Shown here: one piece after another, positions 8,389 through 17,426 of the stretch
Layout: each line of letters opens with the position of its first letter
Numbering within the stretch: the first letter of the stretch is position 1
Assembly: GCF_900302455.1 (NCBI RefSeq)
Contig: NZ_ONZG01000013.1
Coordinates: 1 to 64,000 of the forward strand
Source of the DNA: Falsiruegeria mediterranea M17
Lineage (GTDB): Bacteria > Pseudomonadota > Alphaproteobacteria > Rhodobacterales > Rhodobacteraceae
Direction of reading: 5' to 3'
DNA: 64,000 bases
Notes under the pieces: model-generated
Seen by the model: only the letters and a program-made list of their open reading frames with translations
Told to the model about the DNA's origin: nothing
The model's database searches: none
Program-made: the position numbers and the translations under genes

Positions 8389-9152
8389 TGCGCACGGTCT
8401 ATGATGATCTATCTGGTGCGTCCGTCTTTATCACGGGCGGCGGGTCCGGTATTGGCGCGTCCTTGACCGAAGGGTTCCTGCGGCAAGGGGCCAAAGTGGG
8501 TTTTGTTGGGCGATCTGATGCAAGCGCATTCGTTGACCAAATGGAGCGTGAAACCGGCAATCGCCCGCTTTTCGTACAATGTGACATCACCAACATAGCA
8601 GCGCTGCAGGCCGCGATCGACACTTGCGCAGACACGCACGGGCCGATCACCGTTCTGGTCAACAACGCTGCCAACGATCAACGCCATGCCACATTGGACG
8701 TGGACGAAGCCTTCTGGGATTGGTCGCAAGCGGTGAACCTCAAAGCCTATTTCTTTGCCTGCCAGGCCGTGATCGCTGGCATGAAGACCGCAGGTGGTGG
8801 GTCGATCATCAACTTTACCTCGATCAGCTACATGATGGGAAACGCAGGCTACCCAGCCTACACCACAGCGAATTCGGGCATCAATGGCATGACCCGGAGC
8901 CTTGCGCGAGAGTTTGGCCCTGACAGCATCCGCGTAAACGCGCTGGCGCCGGGATGGGTGCTGACGCAAAAGCAACTGGACATGTGGGCCGAGCCCGAAG
9001 CTCTGGCTGCGCATCTGGACCGGCAATGCTTCAAAGAGCATCTGGTGCCTGACGACATTGTCTCGCCTACCTTGTTCCTGGCCTCTAAAGCCAGCCGTAT
9101 GATGACCGGGCAATCGTTGGTGGTGGACGGTGGTGTTGTGGTGACCGGATGA
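8388..9152 (+). CDS. SDR oxidoreductase, probable galactose 1-dehydrogenase, lacking the catalytic Lys
   Basis: This 254-residue classical short-chain dehydrogenase has the Rossmann motif TGGGSGIG (residues 17-24), NNAAND (the NNAG-like motif), a Ser in ITFTSIS-like context, and Tyr158. The usual YxxxK is Y158-TTA-N162, so the proton-relay lysine is asparagine (codon AAT at 8871). The rest of the fold, including RVNALAPGWVLT, looks normal. By position it should oxidise D-galactose to galactonolactone, the one step of the pathway not otherwise covered. The start overlaps the dehydratase stop (TGATG). If the substitution is real, activity may be weak, altered or dependent on another residue; a sequencing error is also possible. 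Confidence 0.8.
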   Translation: MRTVYDDLSGASVFITGGGSGIGASLTEGFLRQGAKVGFVGRSDASAFVDQMERETGNRPLFVQCDITNIAALQAAIDTCADTHGPITVLVNNAANDQRHATLDVDEAFWDWSQAVNLKAYFFACQAVIAGMKTAGGGSIINFTSISYMMGNAGYPAYTTANSGINGMTRSLAREFGPDSIRVNALAPGWVLTQKQLDMWAEPEALAAHLDRQCFKEHLVPDDIVSPTLFLASKASRMMTGQSLVVDGGVVVTG

Positions 9153-10060
9153 GCATTGACGCAATACATCCAGATTGGGTTGCGGTGGATTGGGGCACGA
9201 CGCATGTGCGCGTCTGGCTCATGTCCCATGATGGTCGGGTTCTGGATCACCGCCGCAGCGATCAGGGCATGGGACGGCTGGATCAGGATCAATTCGAACC
9301 TGTGCTGACCGACCTGTTGGCAGGTGTTCCGCCTTCCCAGTCCCTGCCCGTTCTGATCTGTGGCATGGCCGGGTCCCGGCAAGGCTGGACCGAAGCGCCT
9401 TATGTCGCCACCCCCTGCTCGCCGCCCGGCATAGGCCAGGCCACACGCGCGCGCTGCAAAACCTGGGACGTGCGCATTCTGCCAGGGGTAAAACAGGCCT
9501 CACCAGCCGATGTCATGCGCGGGGAGGAAACCCAGATCGCCGGTGTCCTGCTCGAAGAGCCGACCTTTAGCGGGGTTCTCTGCCTGCCGGGCACGCACAA
9601 TAAATGGGTGCGGATCGTAAAGGGTCGGATCGTTTCCTTTCAAACTTTCATGACGGGTGAACTGTTCGCCCTGCTCGAAGGGCAATCCGTGTTGCGCCAT
9701 TCCGTTGCCACTCGTGGTTGGGACGCAGATGCCTTTGACATCGGTGTGTCTCAGGGGCTGGATCAACCGCATGCTTTGGCAGGCGCACTGTTTTCCCTGC
9801 GTGCCGAAAGCTTGTTGAACGATCTTTCTGGCACCGCTGCGCGCGCGCGCCTATCCGGGCTTCTGATCGGCGCAGAACTGGCGGCCACGCGCCCTTTGTG
9901 GCGCGATCACAAGGTTGCAGTTCTGGGCGGCAACGACGTGGCGCAATCCTATGAAGCTGCCTTGGCCGCACAGGGCGCGGTGCTGCACGCACTGGACATC
10001 GACACCCCGACACTCAGCGGCTTACGTGCCGCCTATGCACATTTGAAAGAGACCACCTGA
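9149..10060 (+). CDS. dgoK: 2-dehydro-3-deoxygalactonokinase (DgoK)
   Basis: This 303-residue sugar kinase phosphorylates 2-keto-3-deoxygalactonate at C6 using ATP. Diagnostic segments are VDWGTTHVRVWL near residue 12 (phosphate-1 loop of the ASKHA fold), SDQGMGRL and LICGMAGSRQGWTEAPYV. LCLPGTHNKWVRI near 145 and FMTGELFALL follow, a motif order specific to DgoK. The ATG overlaps the SDR stop (ATGA). It sits directly ahead of the aldolase that takes its product, a pairing typical of dgo loci. Confidence 0.93.
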   Translation: MSIDAIHPDWVAVDWGTTHVRVWLMSHDGRVLDHRRSDQGMGRLDQDQFEPVLTDLLAGVPPSQSLPVLICGMAGSRQGWTEAPYVATPCSPPGIGQATRARCKTWDVRILPGVKQASPADVMRGEETQIAGVLLEEPTFSGVLCLPGTHNKWVRIVKGRIVSFQTFMTGELFALLEGQSVLRHSVATRGWDADAFDIGVSQGLDQPHALAGALFSLRAESLLNDLSGTAARARLSGLLIGAELAATRPLWRDHKVAVLGGNDVAQSYEAALAAQGAVLHALDIDTPTLSGLRAAYAHLKETT

Positions 10061-10666
10061 ATGAGCCGCGAAATCATTGCCATCCTGCGTGGGATCAAAC
10101 CTGATGAGGCCGAGCCTATCCTCGATGCCTTCCTGAGCGCCGGGATTACCAAGATCGAAGTGCCGCTGAACTCTCCTGATCCATTTGACAGCATCGAACG
10201 GATGGTTCTGCGCGCAGGTGATCGCGCGACACTGGGGGCCGGAACGGTCCTGGATGTTGCGTCAGTCGAGCGTCTGGCAGGGATCGGCGCGCAGATGGTT
10301 GTATCACCAGATGCCAACCCTGACGTCATCAAGGCCACAAAGGCACATGGCATGTCCTCCTACCCGGGTGTTTTCACCCCGACCGAGGCCTTTGCCGCCC
10401 TTCGAGCCGGAGCCGACGGGCTGAAGTTCTTTCCAGCTTTCAAACTGGGCCTCGACGGGTACAAGGCGCTGTCGGCGGTTCTGCCTAAAGGTACAAAGTC
10501 CTATGCGGTTGGCGGTGTCGGTGCGGCCGACTTTGGGGATTGGTTCGACGCTGGGATTACCGGCTTTGGCTTGGGGTCAAACATCTACAAACCCGGTTAC
10601 TCAGCCGATCAGGTCGCCGAGCTCGCCGCCCGTATCGTGACCGCCTATGACGAGGCCAAATCGTGA
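10061..10666 (+). CDS. dgoA: 2-dehydro-3-deoxy-6-phosphogalactonate aldolase (DgoA)
   Basis: This 201-residue class I aldolase of the KDPG/KDPGal family splits KDPGal into pyruvate and glyceraldehyde 3-phosphate. The N-terminal IIAILRGIKPDEAE carries the conserved Glu and Arg positions. LGAGTVLDV and VVSPDANPDVIKA follow, and the Schiff-base lysine is in GLKFFPAFKLG near residue 126. The start codon immediately follows the kinase stop. The order kinase then aldolase and the galactoside context favour DgoA over the glucose-pathway Eda. Confidence 0.93.
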   Translation: MSREIIAILRGIKPDEAEPILDAFLSAGITKIEVPLNSPDPFDSIERMVLRAGDRATLGAGTVLDVASVERLAGIGAQMVVSPDANPDVIKATKAHGMSSYPGVFTPTEAFAALRAGADGLKFFPAFKLGLDGYKALSAVLPKGTKSYAVGGVGAADFGDWFDAGITGFGLGSNIYKPGYSADQVAELAARIVTAYDEAKS

Positions 10667-11508
10667 CGGCCAACGTGATATCGCAGACAGCCTGCACCTT
10701 GGGTGAAGGCGCGTTCTGGCACCCCGCACGTGAACAGTTCTTCTGGTTCGACATTCTGCGCAAACGCCTCCTTACCTTGACCGAGCAAGGTGAGCATCAT
10801 TGGGACTTCGACGATTGCGTTTCAGCTGCCGGATGGGTGGACAACGAAACGCTGATCATGGCCAGCGAATGCGCGCTGTGGCGCTTTGACATTGGGTCGG
10901 GGCGTCGTGAAAAGCTCATCCCGCTTGAAGCAGACAACCGGGGCACGCGCTCGAACGATGGGCGCGCCGATCCGTATGGCGGGTTCTGGATTGGCACAAT
11001 GGGGTTTCAGGCTGAACCCGGCGCCGGGGCGATCTATCGCTACTATCGCGGTGAGCTGCGCCAGCTCTTTGGTGATATCACTATCTCGAACGCGATCTGT
11101 TTTACCCCCGATGGAACAATCGCCTATTTCACTGACACCGCAGATGGCAGGATCATGAAGCAAGCTTTGAACGATGATGGCTGGCCGACAGGTGCGCCAG
11201 AGGTTCATCTGGATTTGCGCGACCAAGCATTCGGCCCCGACGGTGCCATTGTCGATGCATCGGGCAACTTGTGGAACGCACAATGGGGCGCCAGCAGGGT
11301 TGCGTGCTATGCTCCGGATGGCGCATTGCTGGAAACTTATCCCGTCCCCACTCCGCAAGCCTCTTGCCCGGCTTTTGGTGGACCGGATCTGACCACACTC
11401 TATGTCACCTCCGCCGCCCAGGGGCGCGAAGGTGACAGTCTGGCAGGCAAGACCTTTGCCGTCCAAACGACCATCAAAGGTCAACCCGAACATCGGGTCC
11501 TTCTCTGA
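10663..11508 (+). CDS. SMP-30/gluconolactonase-family sugar lactonase, probable galactonolactonase
   Basis: This 281-residue beta-propeller lactonase has the metal-binding positions of the SMP-30 family: the Glu of LGEGAFWHP near residue 14, the Asn of TRSNDGRADPYGGFWIGTMG near 105, and the Asp of AFGPDGAIVDASGN near 195. It should open galactonolactone made by the SDR enzyme to give galactonate. Translation begins at a GTG that overlaps the aldolase stop (GTGA at 10663-10666), so coupling to the upstream gene probably drives its expression. Related enzymes act on several aldonolactones. Confidence 0.88.
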   Translation: MTANVISQTACTLGEGAFWHPAREQFFWFDILRKRLLTLTEQGEHHWDFDDCVSAAGWVDNETLIMASECALWRFDIGSGRREKLIPLEADNRGTRSNDGRADPYGGFWIGTMGFQAEPGAGAIYRYYRGELRQLFGDITISNAICFTPDGTIAYFTDTADGRIMKQALNDDGWPTGAPEVHLDLRDQAFGPDGAIVDASGNLWNAQWGASRVACYAPDGALLETYPVPTPQASCPAFGGPDLTTLYVTSAAQGREGDSLAGKTFAVQTTIKGQPEHRVLL

Positions 11509-11516
11509 GGCACGGA

Positions 11517-13418
11517 ATGAAACGTACGCTAGGCACCTGTTACTACCCCGAGCACTGGCCCGAGGAGACATGGCAAGACGATGCGCGCCGCATGGTTGCG
11601 GCCGGGCTAACCTGGGTTCGCATCGGTGAGTTTGCCTGGTCGAGACTTGAACCAAACCCTGGTGAGATGACCTTGGGGTGGATGGATCGCGCCATAGAAA
11701 CCTTGGGCCAGGCCGGGCTCAAAGTCGTGCTCGGCACCCCAACCGCCACGCCGCCAAGGTGGATGCTGGATCGCCATACTGACATGTTGGCAATTGATGC
11801 CCAAGGCAACCCACGCAAATTCGGATCACGGCGGCATTATTGCTTCAGCCACGCCGGGTACCTTGAGGAAAGCCGCCGCATCACGCGTCTGCTGGCGGAA
11901 CGCTATGGCGCGTCGCCTTATGTGGCGGCATGGCAAACCGACAACGAATACGGCTGCCATGACACGACACTGTCCTACTCTGCAGCTGCCCGAACCGGAT
12001 TCCGCACCTGGTTACGCTCACAATATGCAGACATCGACGCGCTCAACAGTGCGTGGGGCAATGTCTTTTGGTCGATGGAATACCGCAGTTTTGACGACAT
12101 CGATCTGCCCAACATGACCGTGACCGAGGCAAACCCATCGCATACGATGGCCTTCCGCCGCTATTCCTCGGATATGGTGGTGCGTTTCAATCAAGCACAG
12201 GTCGAAGAAATCCGCCCGCACAGCAGCGCGCCCATTTCACACAATTACATGGGGCGGATCACCGATTTCGACCATTTCGAGGTGGGCAAGGATCTGGAAA
12301 TCGCAACATGGGACAGCTATCCGCTGGGTTTCCTTGAGGACCGCGTCGGAGCCACCCCAGAACATCAGCGCATGTACGCGCAGCAGGGCGATCCGGATTT
12401 TCAGGCGTTCCACCATGACCTTTACCGCGCCGTTGGACGCGGCCGCTGGTGGGTGATGGAACAGCAACCCGGCCCGGTGAACTGGGCGCCCTACAACCCC
12501 GCCCCCCTGCCGGGCATGGTGCGTCTATGGACCTGGGAAGCTTTTGCCCATGGGGCCGAGGCCGTGTGTTATTTCCGTTGGCGTCAGGCCCCATTCGCCC
12601 AAGAGCAAATGCACGCGGGCCTTCTGCGCCCCGATGGACAGGACGCCCCGGCCATGCAAGAGGTCGCCGAAATGACCCGCGAGCTGGCCGATGCGCCAGA
12701 GGTCCAGCCGGGCACGGCGCCTGTCGCGCTGATCTTTGACTATGCATCCGAATGGGCCTGGTCTACGCAACCACATGGCGCGCACCTGAATTATTTCGGG
12801 ATCGTGTTCGACGTCTACCGTGCCCTGCGGCGGGCCGGTCTTTCGGTTGATATTCTGCCCCCGACAGCGCTGGACTTTTCCGAATACAAGGTTGTGTTGG
12901 CCCCTGGCCTGATGACGCTTGGCTCGGAATTGAAGGCAGCATTGGAGAATGCACCCTGCACTGTATTGTTGGGTCCCCGAACCAATGCGCGCACCCATGA
13001 CTTTCGCATTCCCACCCCTTTGCCACCTGACTTTGCAGACCTTGATGTAACCGTATCGCGGGTCGAAAGCCTGCGGCCGGATATGCCGCGCCCGCTGGTG
13101 GGCGGCGGTGCCGTGACCGGGTACATCGAAGAACTCGAAGGGGAAGTGCCGACGATCTTGCACACGCAGCTTGGGCAACCCTGTGCCGTTGCGCAAGGAA
13201 ATCGGATTTACTGCAGTGCAATCCTAGACGATACGGGGCTGGACCGTTTGATGATCGCGCTTTGCGCGCGGAGTGACCTGTCATATCGTGCAATGCCAGT
13301 GGGTGTGCGCACGCGCCGCTGTGGGTCAGAGGAATTCTGGTTCAACCACACGGACAAACCAGTGGAAACAGATATGGGGACCCTGCCCCCTGCGTCTGTT
13401 CTCCGCAGGACCATCTAA
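11517..13418 (+). CDS. Family GH42 beta-galactosidase
   Basis: This 633-residue enzyme begins with the GH42 opening GTCYYPEHWPEETWQDD. The acid/base catalyst is Glu144 in WQTDNEYGCHD and the nucleophile is Glu315 in WVMEQQPGPVNW. After the TIM barrel comes the trimerisation domain (ALIFDYASEWAW, VVLAPGLMTL) and a short C-terminal beta domain. No signal peptide is visible, so it acts on imported substrate. It closes the galactoside operon, 8 bases after the lactonase. With the GH4 enzyme the operon covers both alpha- and beta-linked galactose. Confidence 0.92.
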   Translation: MKRTLGTCYYPEHWPEETWQDDARRMVAAGLTWVRIGEFAWSRLEPNPGEMTLGWMDRAIETLGQAGLKVVLGTPTATPPRWMLDRHTDMLAIDAQGNPRKFGSRRHYCFSHAGYLEESRRITRLLAERYGASPYVAAWQTDNEYGCHDTTLSYSAAARTGFRTWLRSQYADIDALNSAWGNVFWSMEYRSFDDIDLPNMTVTEANPSHTMAFRRYSSDMVVRFNQAQVEEIRPHSSAPISHNYMGRITDFDHFEVGKDLEIATWDSYPLGFLEDRVGATPEHQRMYAQQGDPDFQAFHHDLYRAVGRGRWWVMEQQPGPVNWAPYNPAPLPGMVRLWTWEAFAHGAEAVCYFRWRQAPFAQEQMHAGLLRPDGQDAPAMQEVAEMTRELADAPEVQPGTAPVALIFDYASEWAWSTQPHGAHLNYFGIVFDVYRALRRAGLSVDILPPTALDFSEYKVVLAPGLMTLGSELKAALENAPCTVLLGPRTNARTHDFRIPTPLPPDFADLDVTVSRVESLRPDMPRPLVGGGAVTGYIEELEGEVPTILHTQLGQPCAVAQGNRIYCSAILDDTGLDRLMIALCARSDLSYRAMPVGVRTRRCGSEEFWFNHTDKPVETDMGTLPPASVLRRTI

Positions 13419-13779
13419 TTCAAACAGCCCAAGACAGAACCGCGATGAACAAAACCGCCCGCAGTGACGGCAGAACCACGATGGTGTCGCCGATGGAAGC
13501 AATGGGTTTGATTTGTCGAACGTCTACTGTTGGTTGCGATCACCATAGAGGTCTGAGCATGTTTCTAGGTCCTGACCCTAAGCCCCAAGAACGATTGGGC
13601 ATACAATGCACGTTGACCACACATGACGCGACGTAGAACGCTGAAAATGCGTGACTTTAGGCTCAGTTCATCATCGGCGTCGCTCTCAAGCGCGCGGCTG
13701 CTGGCGCTCGGGGCTTATCGTCTCTGAAAGTGCCCTGTGACACCATTTCAGGTTCCGTTTCCACCACATCTGCCGTTCA
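13419..13779. other. 361-base gap between GH42 and LysR genes; possible IS end remnants
   Basis: I find no credible gene or clear terminator. AGGTCCTGACCCTAAG at 13567-13582 matches 12 of 14 core bases of the IS5 terminus at 213-228, and TTAGGCTCAG at 13657-13666 matches it exactly in the opposite orientation. These may be remnants of one or two decayed insertions. The evidence is weak because the matches are short. Confidence 0.3.
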
Positions 13780-14676
13780 TCAGGCAACAATTGACCGTAT
13801 CGCCTGTTTCAAGGCAGCGGCCGCGGTCGTATCAGCCTGGCCCGTGCGTGTCAGCAGCCCGATAGGGCGCTGGATATCGGGCAAATCCAAAGTGCAAACA
13901 ACGACCTGCGCACGGCCGATGGACGAGAGCGGCACCAACGCGACGCCTTGACCGTCCGCAACCATATCCAACGCGGTCGCCGTGCGACCCACTTCGTATG
14001 TCCAGACCGGATGCACCCTTGCGCGGGCCATGGCCTCGTCGATCAACAGGCGGTTTCCGGTACCGCGCGCAGGCAGAATCAAGGACACGTCCGACAGATC
14101 AGAGGCGAGGATCCCCGCCTTGCCGGCCAAGTCGTGACTTGGCGGCGCCACCAGAACGATGCGGTCATCAAACAGGGGTTCGAACATCGTTGTCCGCTCA
14201 AGAGCCGGAATTGAACACAGGCCGAAATCAGCATCCCCACCCGATACCGCTTCTGTGACCTCATTGGCATCGGCGTCCAAGATGCGAATCCGGGCCACAT
14301 GCCCCGCCGCGCGAAAGGCCGCCACCGCGGGCGTGATCACCCGAGACACCACGGTTGGGATCGTGGCCACGGTCACGATCAGGCTGCGCTGATGGGCGAA
14401 GGCCACGCTGTCATCACGCATGGCCCGCGCGGTGTCTTGCGCGTCTTCCAAAATTGCCTCTGCCCGGGCCTGCAAGCGCTTGGCGGCCAGCGTCGGCTTG
14501 ACCGCGCGCGTGGTGCGCTCGAACAGGGTCGAGCCCAAGGCCTCTTCCAGCTTGCGCACCCTACGGGTGACGGCTGGTTGGGACAGATTCAACCGCTCCG
14601 CAGCCGCATGGAACGAGCCGGTTTCCTTGACCGCCAGAAAGGCCTGCAGGTCGCCAAAGTCGAAATTGATAAGCAT
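13780..14676 (-). CDS. tcuR: LysR-family regulator, probable TcuR
   Basis: This 298-residue protein has an N-terminal winged HTH (FGDLQAFLAVKETGSFHAAAERLNLSQPAVTRRVRKLEE pattern, residues 6-44) and a periplasmic-binding-like effector domain from about residue 92. It is transcribed divergently from tcuA across an 80-base gap, the standard arrangement for a LysR protein controlling its neighbour. In Salmonella TcuR activates tcuABC in response to tricarballylate. That name is transferred from context; the ligand here is not proven. Confidence 0.82.
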   Translation of the reverse strand: MLINFDFGDLQAFLAVKETGSFHAAAERLNLSQPAVTRRVRKLEEALGSTLFERTTRAVKPTLAAKRLQARAEAILEDAQDTARAMRDDSVAFAHQRSLIVTVATIPTVVSRVITPAVAAFRAAGHVARIRILDADANEVTEAVSGGDADFGLCSIPALERTTMFEPLFDDRIVLVAPPSHDLAGKAGILASDLSDVSLILPARGTGNRLLIDEAMARARVHPVWTYEVGRTATALDMVADGQGVALVPLSSIGRAQVVVCTLDLPDIQRPIGLLTRTGQADTTAAAALKQAIRSIVA

Positions 14677-14756
14677 TACGCATTAATTGATGAAAAACCC
14701 TGATTGGTCAAATCAAACCACGTGGCGTAGGCCCAGTTCAGTAAGGAACACAAGCC

Positions 14757-16139
14757 ATGAATGATTTTGACATTGCAGTGATCGGCGGCGGCAACGCGGC
14801 CTTGTGTGCCGCCATGGTGGCCGCACGCGCAGGTGCCCGGGTTCTGATCCTGGAAACTGCACCACAACCCTATCGCGGTGGCAACTCGCGCCACACCCGC
14901 AACTTTCGCTGCATGCACGCAGGCCCTCTTGGCCCCCTGACCGACACCTATGACGAAGAGGAATATCTCGCCGACCTGCTCAAGGTCACGGGGGGCAAGA
15001 CCGACGAGAACCTGGCGCGGTTGGCGATCCGCACGTCCGAAGAATGCCTGCCCTGGATGGAAGGGCATGGTGTACGCTTTCAACCCTCGCTGTCGGGCAC
15101 GCTGTCCCTGGGCCGGACCAATGCCTTCTTCATGGGCGGCGGCAAATCGCTGGTGAACGCCTATTACCGCACGGCCCAGGCGCTTGGGGTCACGGCGCTC
15201 TATGAGGCGCATGTGACCCATCTGGAACTCAACGGCAATCGTATCGAATGGGTCGATTACACCCACCTGGGACAGTCGCATCGGATCACCCCCAAAGCGG
15301 TGATCGTGGCGTCGGGTGGCTTTCAGGCTGACACGGAATGGCTCACACGTGCCTGGGGGCCTGCGGCGCAGAACTTTCTGATCCGCGGGACCCCCTACAA
15401 CCGCGGTGTCGTGCTGGCTGATCTGCTGGATCAAGGCATCGACAGCGTCGGCGATCCGACCCAATGCCACGCCGTCGCCATCGACGGGCGCGCGCCCAAG
15501 TTCGACGGCGGCATCGTCACCCGGCTGGACTGCGTGCCCTTTTCCATCGTGGTGAACAAAAACGCGGAACGGTTCTATGACGAGGGCGAGGATGTCTGGC
15601 CCAAACGCTATGCCATATGGGGGCGTCTGGTGGCGGCGCAGCCGGATCAGGTGGGCTATGCCATCATCGACGCCAAGGCGCGTGAACTGTTCATGCCCTC
15701 GGTCTTTCCCCCGCTACAGGCTGACACGCTGGAGGGGCTGGCCGAGTTGATGGAGCTGCCGCCCGCGCAGCTGCGCGCCACGGTCGAAGCGTTCAATGCC
15801 GCCTGTGGCGATACATCGGGCTTTCACCCGACCGAGCTGGATGGGGTTGCCACGTCCGGCATTGAACCGGCTAAGACGAATTGGGCACGCCCGATCTCTG
15901 ACCCGCCCTTCTTCGGCTATTCGCTGCGCACCGGCGTGACCTTCACCTATCTCGGCCTCAAGGTCGACGCGCGCGCGCAATGCTCTGCGCAAGGCAACAA
16001 GATCGAAAACCTTTGGGCGGCGGGCGAAACCATGGCGGGATCGATCCTGGGTCAGGGGTATCTGGCCGGGTTCGGCATGACCATCGGCACCGTATTTGGC
16101 CGCATCGCCGGACAGGAGGCAGCAGATTATGCAAACTGA
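14757..16139 (+). CDS. tcuA: FAD-dependent tricarballylate dehydrogenase (TcuA)
   Basis: This 460-residue flavoprotein has the FAD motif VIGGGNAALCAAMVAARAGA at residues 7-26, followed by GGNSRHTRNFRCMH and a fumarate-reductase/KsdD-type second half (LWAAGETMAGSILGQGYLAGFGMTIG). Tricarballylate is oxidised to cis-aconitate, which enters the TCA cycle. The gene overlaps tcuB by 11 bases, fitting the known two-protein unit in which TcuB reoxidises the flavin of TcuA. No signal peptide is visible, so it should be cytoplasmic. Confidence 0.88.
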   Translation: MNDFDIAVIGGGNAALCAAMVAARAGARVLILETAPQPYRGGNSRHTRNFRCMHAGPLGPLTDTYDEEEYLADLLKVTGGKTDENLARLAIRTSEECLPWMEGHGVRFQPSLSGTLSLGRTNAFFMGGGKSLVNAYYRTAQALGVTALYEAHVTHLELNGNRIEWVDYTHLGQSHRITPKAVIVASGGFQADTEWLTRAWGPAAQNFLIRGTPYNRGVVLADLLDQGIDSVGDPTQCHAVAIDGRAPKFDGGIVTRLDCVPFSIVVNKNAERFYDEGEDVWPKRYAIWGRLVAAQPDQVGYAIIDAKARELFMPSVFPPLQADTLEGLAELMELPPAQLRATVEAFNAACGDTSGFHPTELDGVATSGIEPAKTNWARPISDPPFFGYSLRTGVTFTYLGLKVDARAQCSAQGNKIENLWAAGETMAGSILGQGYLAGFGMTIGTVFGRIAGQEAADYAN

Positions 16140-17190
16140 ACTGATCGAAGAGGTACGGCGTCAGGCCACCATCTGCAACGCGTGTCGCTACTGTGAAGGT
16201 TATTGTTCGGTCTTTCCGGCGCTGCACGCCGAACGCGCATTTGCCGATGGCACGATCACGCAACTGGCCAACCTCTGTCACAACTGCCGGGGGTGCTACT
16301 ATGCCTGCCAATACACCGCCCCGCATGAGTTCGACCTGAACCTGCCCAAAGCCCTTGCCGAAGTGCGCCGCGACAGCTGGGAGGCCTACACCTGGCCCGC
16401 CCCGCTGGCGCGCAGGTTCCACACCCAGGGCGGTGCCATCGCTCTGGCCCTGGTCGCCGGGTTCGCGCTGCTGTTCTGGGCCATCCGCGCCCTTGGCTCG
16501 GCCGGAGGCAATGGGTTCTATGCGGTGCTGTCTCACAACGCGATGGTGGCAATCTTTCTGCCTTCTTTCCTGTTGCCGCTGGTCAGCCTGGCGATCAGCC
16601 TGCGCCGATATTGGCGTGCCGTTGGGGGATCAATGTTGCAGATCTCGGACGTCAAGGTGGCCCTCACGCGGACGGCGCGGATGACGGATCTGGCTACCGG
16701 ACATGGCGAGGGGTGCAACTTCGAAGACGAAGACCGCTTTACCCAAGCCCGCCGCCACATGCATCAGGCGGTTATGTGGGGATTTCTGCTGTGTTTTGCA
16801 GCCACCAGCGTCGGCACGGTTCTGCATTATGTCTTCGACGCGCCCGCCCCCTACCCGTTCTGGTCCCTGCCCAAGCTTCTGGGCGTGTCCGGCGGCCTGC
16901 TGCTGACATTGGGCTGCGGTGGGATGATCGCGCTGAAACTGCGCGCGGATCGTCAGTTAGGCGATGTGGCCGCCTGGGGTGGAGAGATCGGGTTCATCGC
17001 GCTTCTGGGGTTTGTCGGGCTCAGTGGCCTGCTGCTCTATTGGCTGGGGGCGACCCTGCTGATGCCAGCCCTTTTGGCCATTCACCTGGGCGCAGTGCTG
17101 AGCTTCTTTCTCCTGACTCCCTACACCAAGATGGCGCACGGGTTCTATCGGCTGGCCGCTTTGCTGCGGGACGCGCAACGCAAACGCTGA
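16129..17190 (+). CDS. tcuB: Tricarballylate utilisation protein TcuB (Fe-S and membrane electron carrier)
   Basis: This 353-residue protein carries two cysteine clusters near the N-terminus, CNACRYCEGYC (from residue 16) and CHNCRGCYYAC (from residue 46), typical of 4Fe-4S centres. About six membrane segments with scattered histidines suitable for haem b follow. In Salmonella TcuB transfers electrons from reduced TcuA to the quinone pool. The start at 16129 has AGGAGG 11 bases upstream and overlaps tcuA. The usual third gene, the transporter tcuC, is not next to it: the following genes are on the other strand. Confidence 0.88.
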   Translation: MQTELIEEVRRQATICNACRYCEGYCSVFPALHAERAFADGTITQLANLCHNCRGCYYACQYTAPHEFDLNLPKALAEVRRDSWEAYTWPAPLARRFHTQGGAIALALVAGFALLFWAIRALGSAGGNGFYAVLSHNAMVAIFLPSFLLPLVSLAISLRRYWRAVGGSMLQISDVKVALTRTARMTDLATGHGEGCNFEDEDRFTQARRHMHQAVMWGFLLCFAATSVGTVLHYVFDAPAPYPFWSLPKLLGVSGGLLLTLGCGGMIALKLRADRQLGDVAAWGGEIGFIALLGFVGLSGLLLYWLGATLLMPALLAIHLGAVLSFFLLTPYTKMAHGFYRLAALLRDAQRKR

Positions 17191-17219
17191 CCAAGGACAT
17201 TGATCCTTGCACAGCCTTT

Positions 17220-17331
17220 CGGCCTTGCGTCCTGCGGACGGCAGGGGGCCAGGCTCATTCGGGCAAAGCCCGCATGAGCCTGGCCCAACGGGAGGAGATG
17301 TCCCGCAAGGGGCATCGACGACGGGCGGGAG
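17220..17331 (+). repeat. Dispersed hairpin repeat, copy 1
   Basis: A 112-base element lies in the convergent gap between tcuB and tonB. It starts with CGGCCTTGCGTCCTGCGGAC. A long hairpin follows (arms 17247-17264 and 17268-17285, 18 bp with one mismatch, loop AAA), then a conserved tail with GGCCCAACGGGAGG and ends GACGGGCGGGAG. It is nearly identical to the inverted copy at 55806-55916 and shares its hairpin core and tail with a third copy near 58.6 kb. Its position suggests a bidirectional terminator-like element. Confidence 0.85.
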
Positions 17332-17426
17332 CTTCTCCGCAATATCGAACCCCCCCCTTTCGGATCGAAGATGAGAAACAGAAAATCGCGGTTCTGCAAG
17401 CTTCCGTTCAGCGTCAAAACAACGGA

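Noticed and set aside
17281-17340. Short conserved reading MSLAQREEMSRKGHRRRAGAS in the repeat
   Set aside because: It recurs in copy 2 only because the DNA repeat is nearly identical; frames extend into unrelated sequence on both sides and lack start signals.
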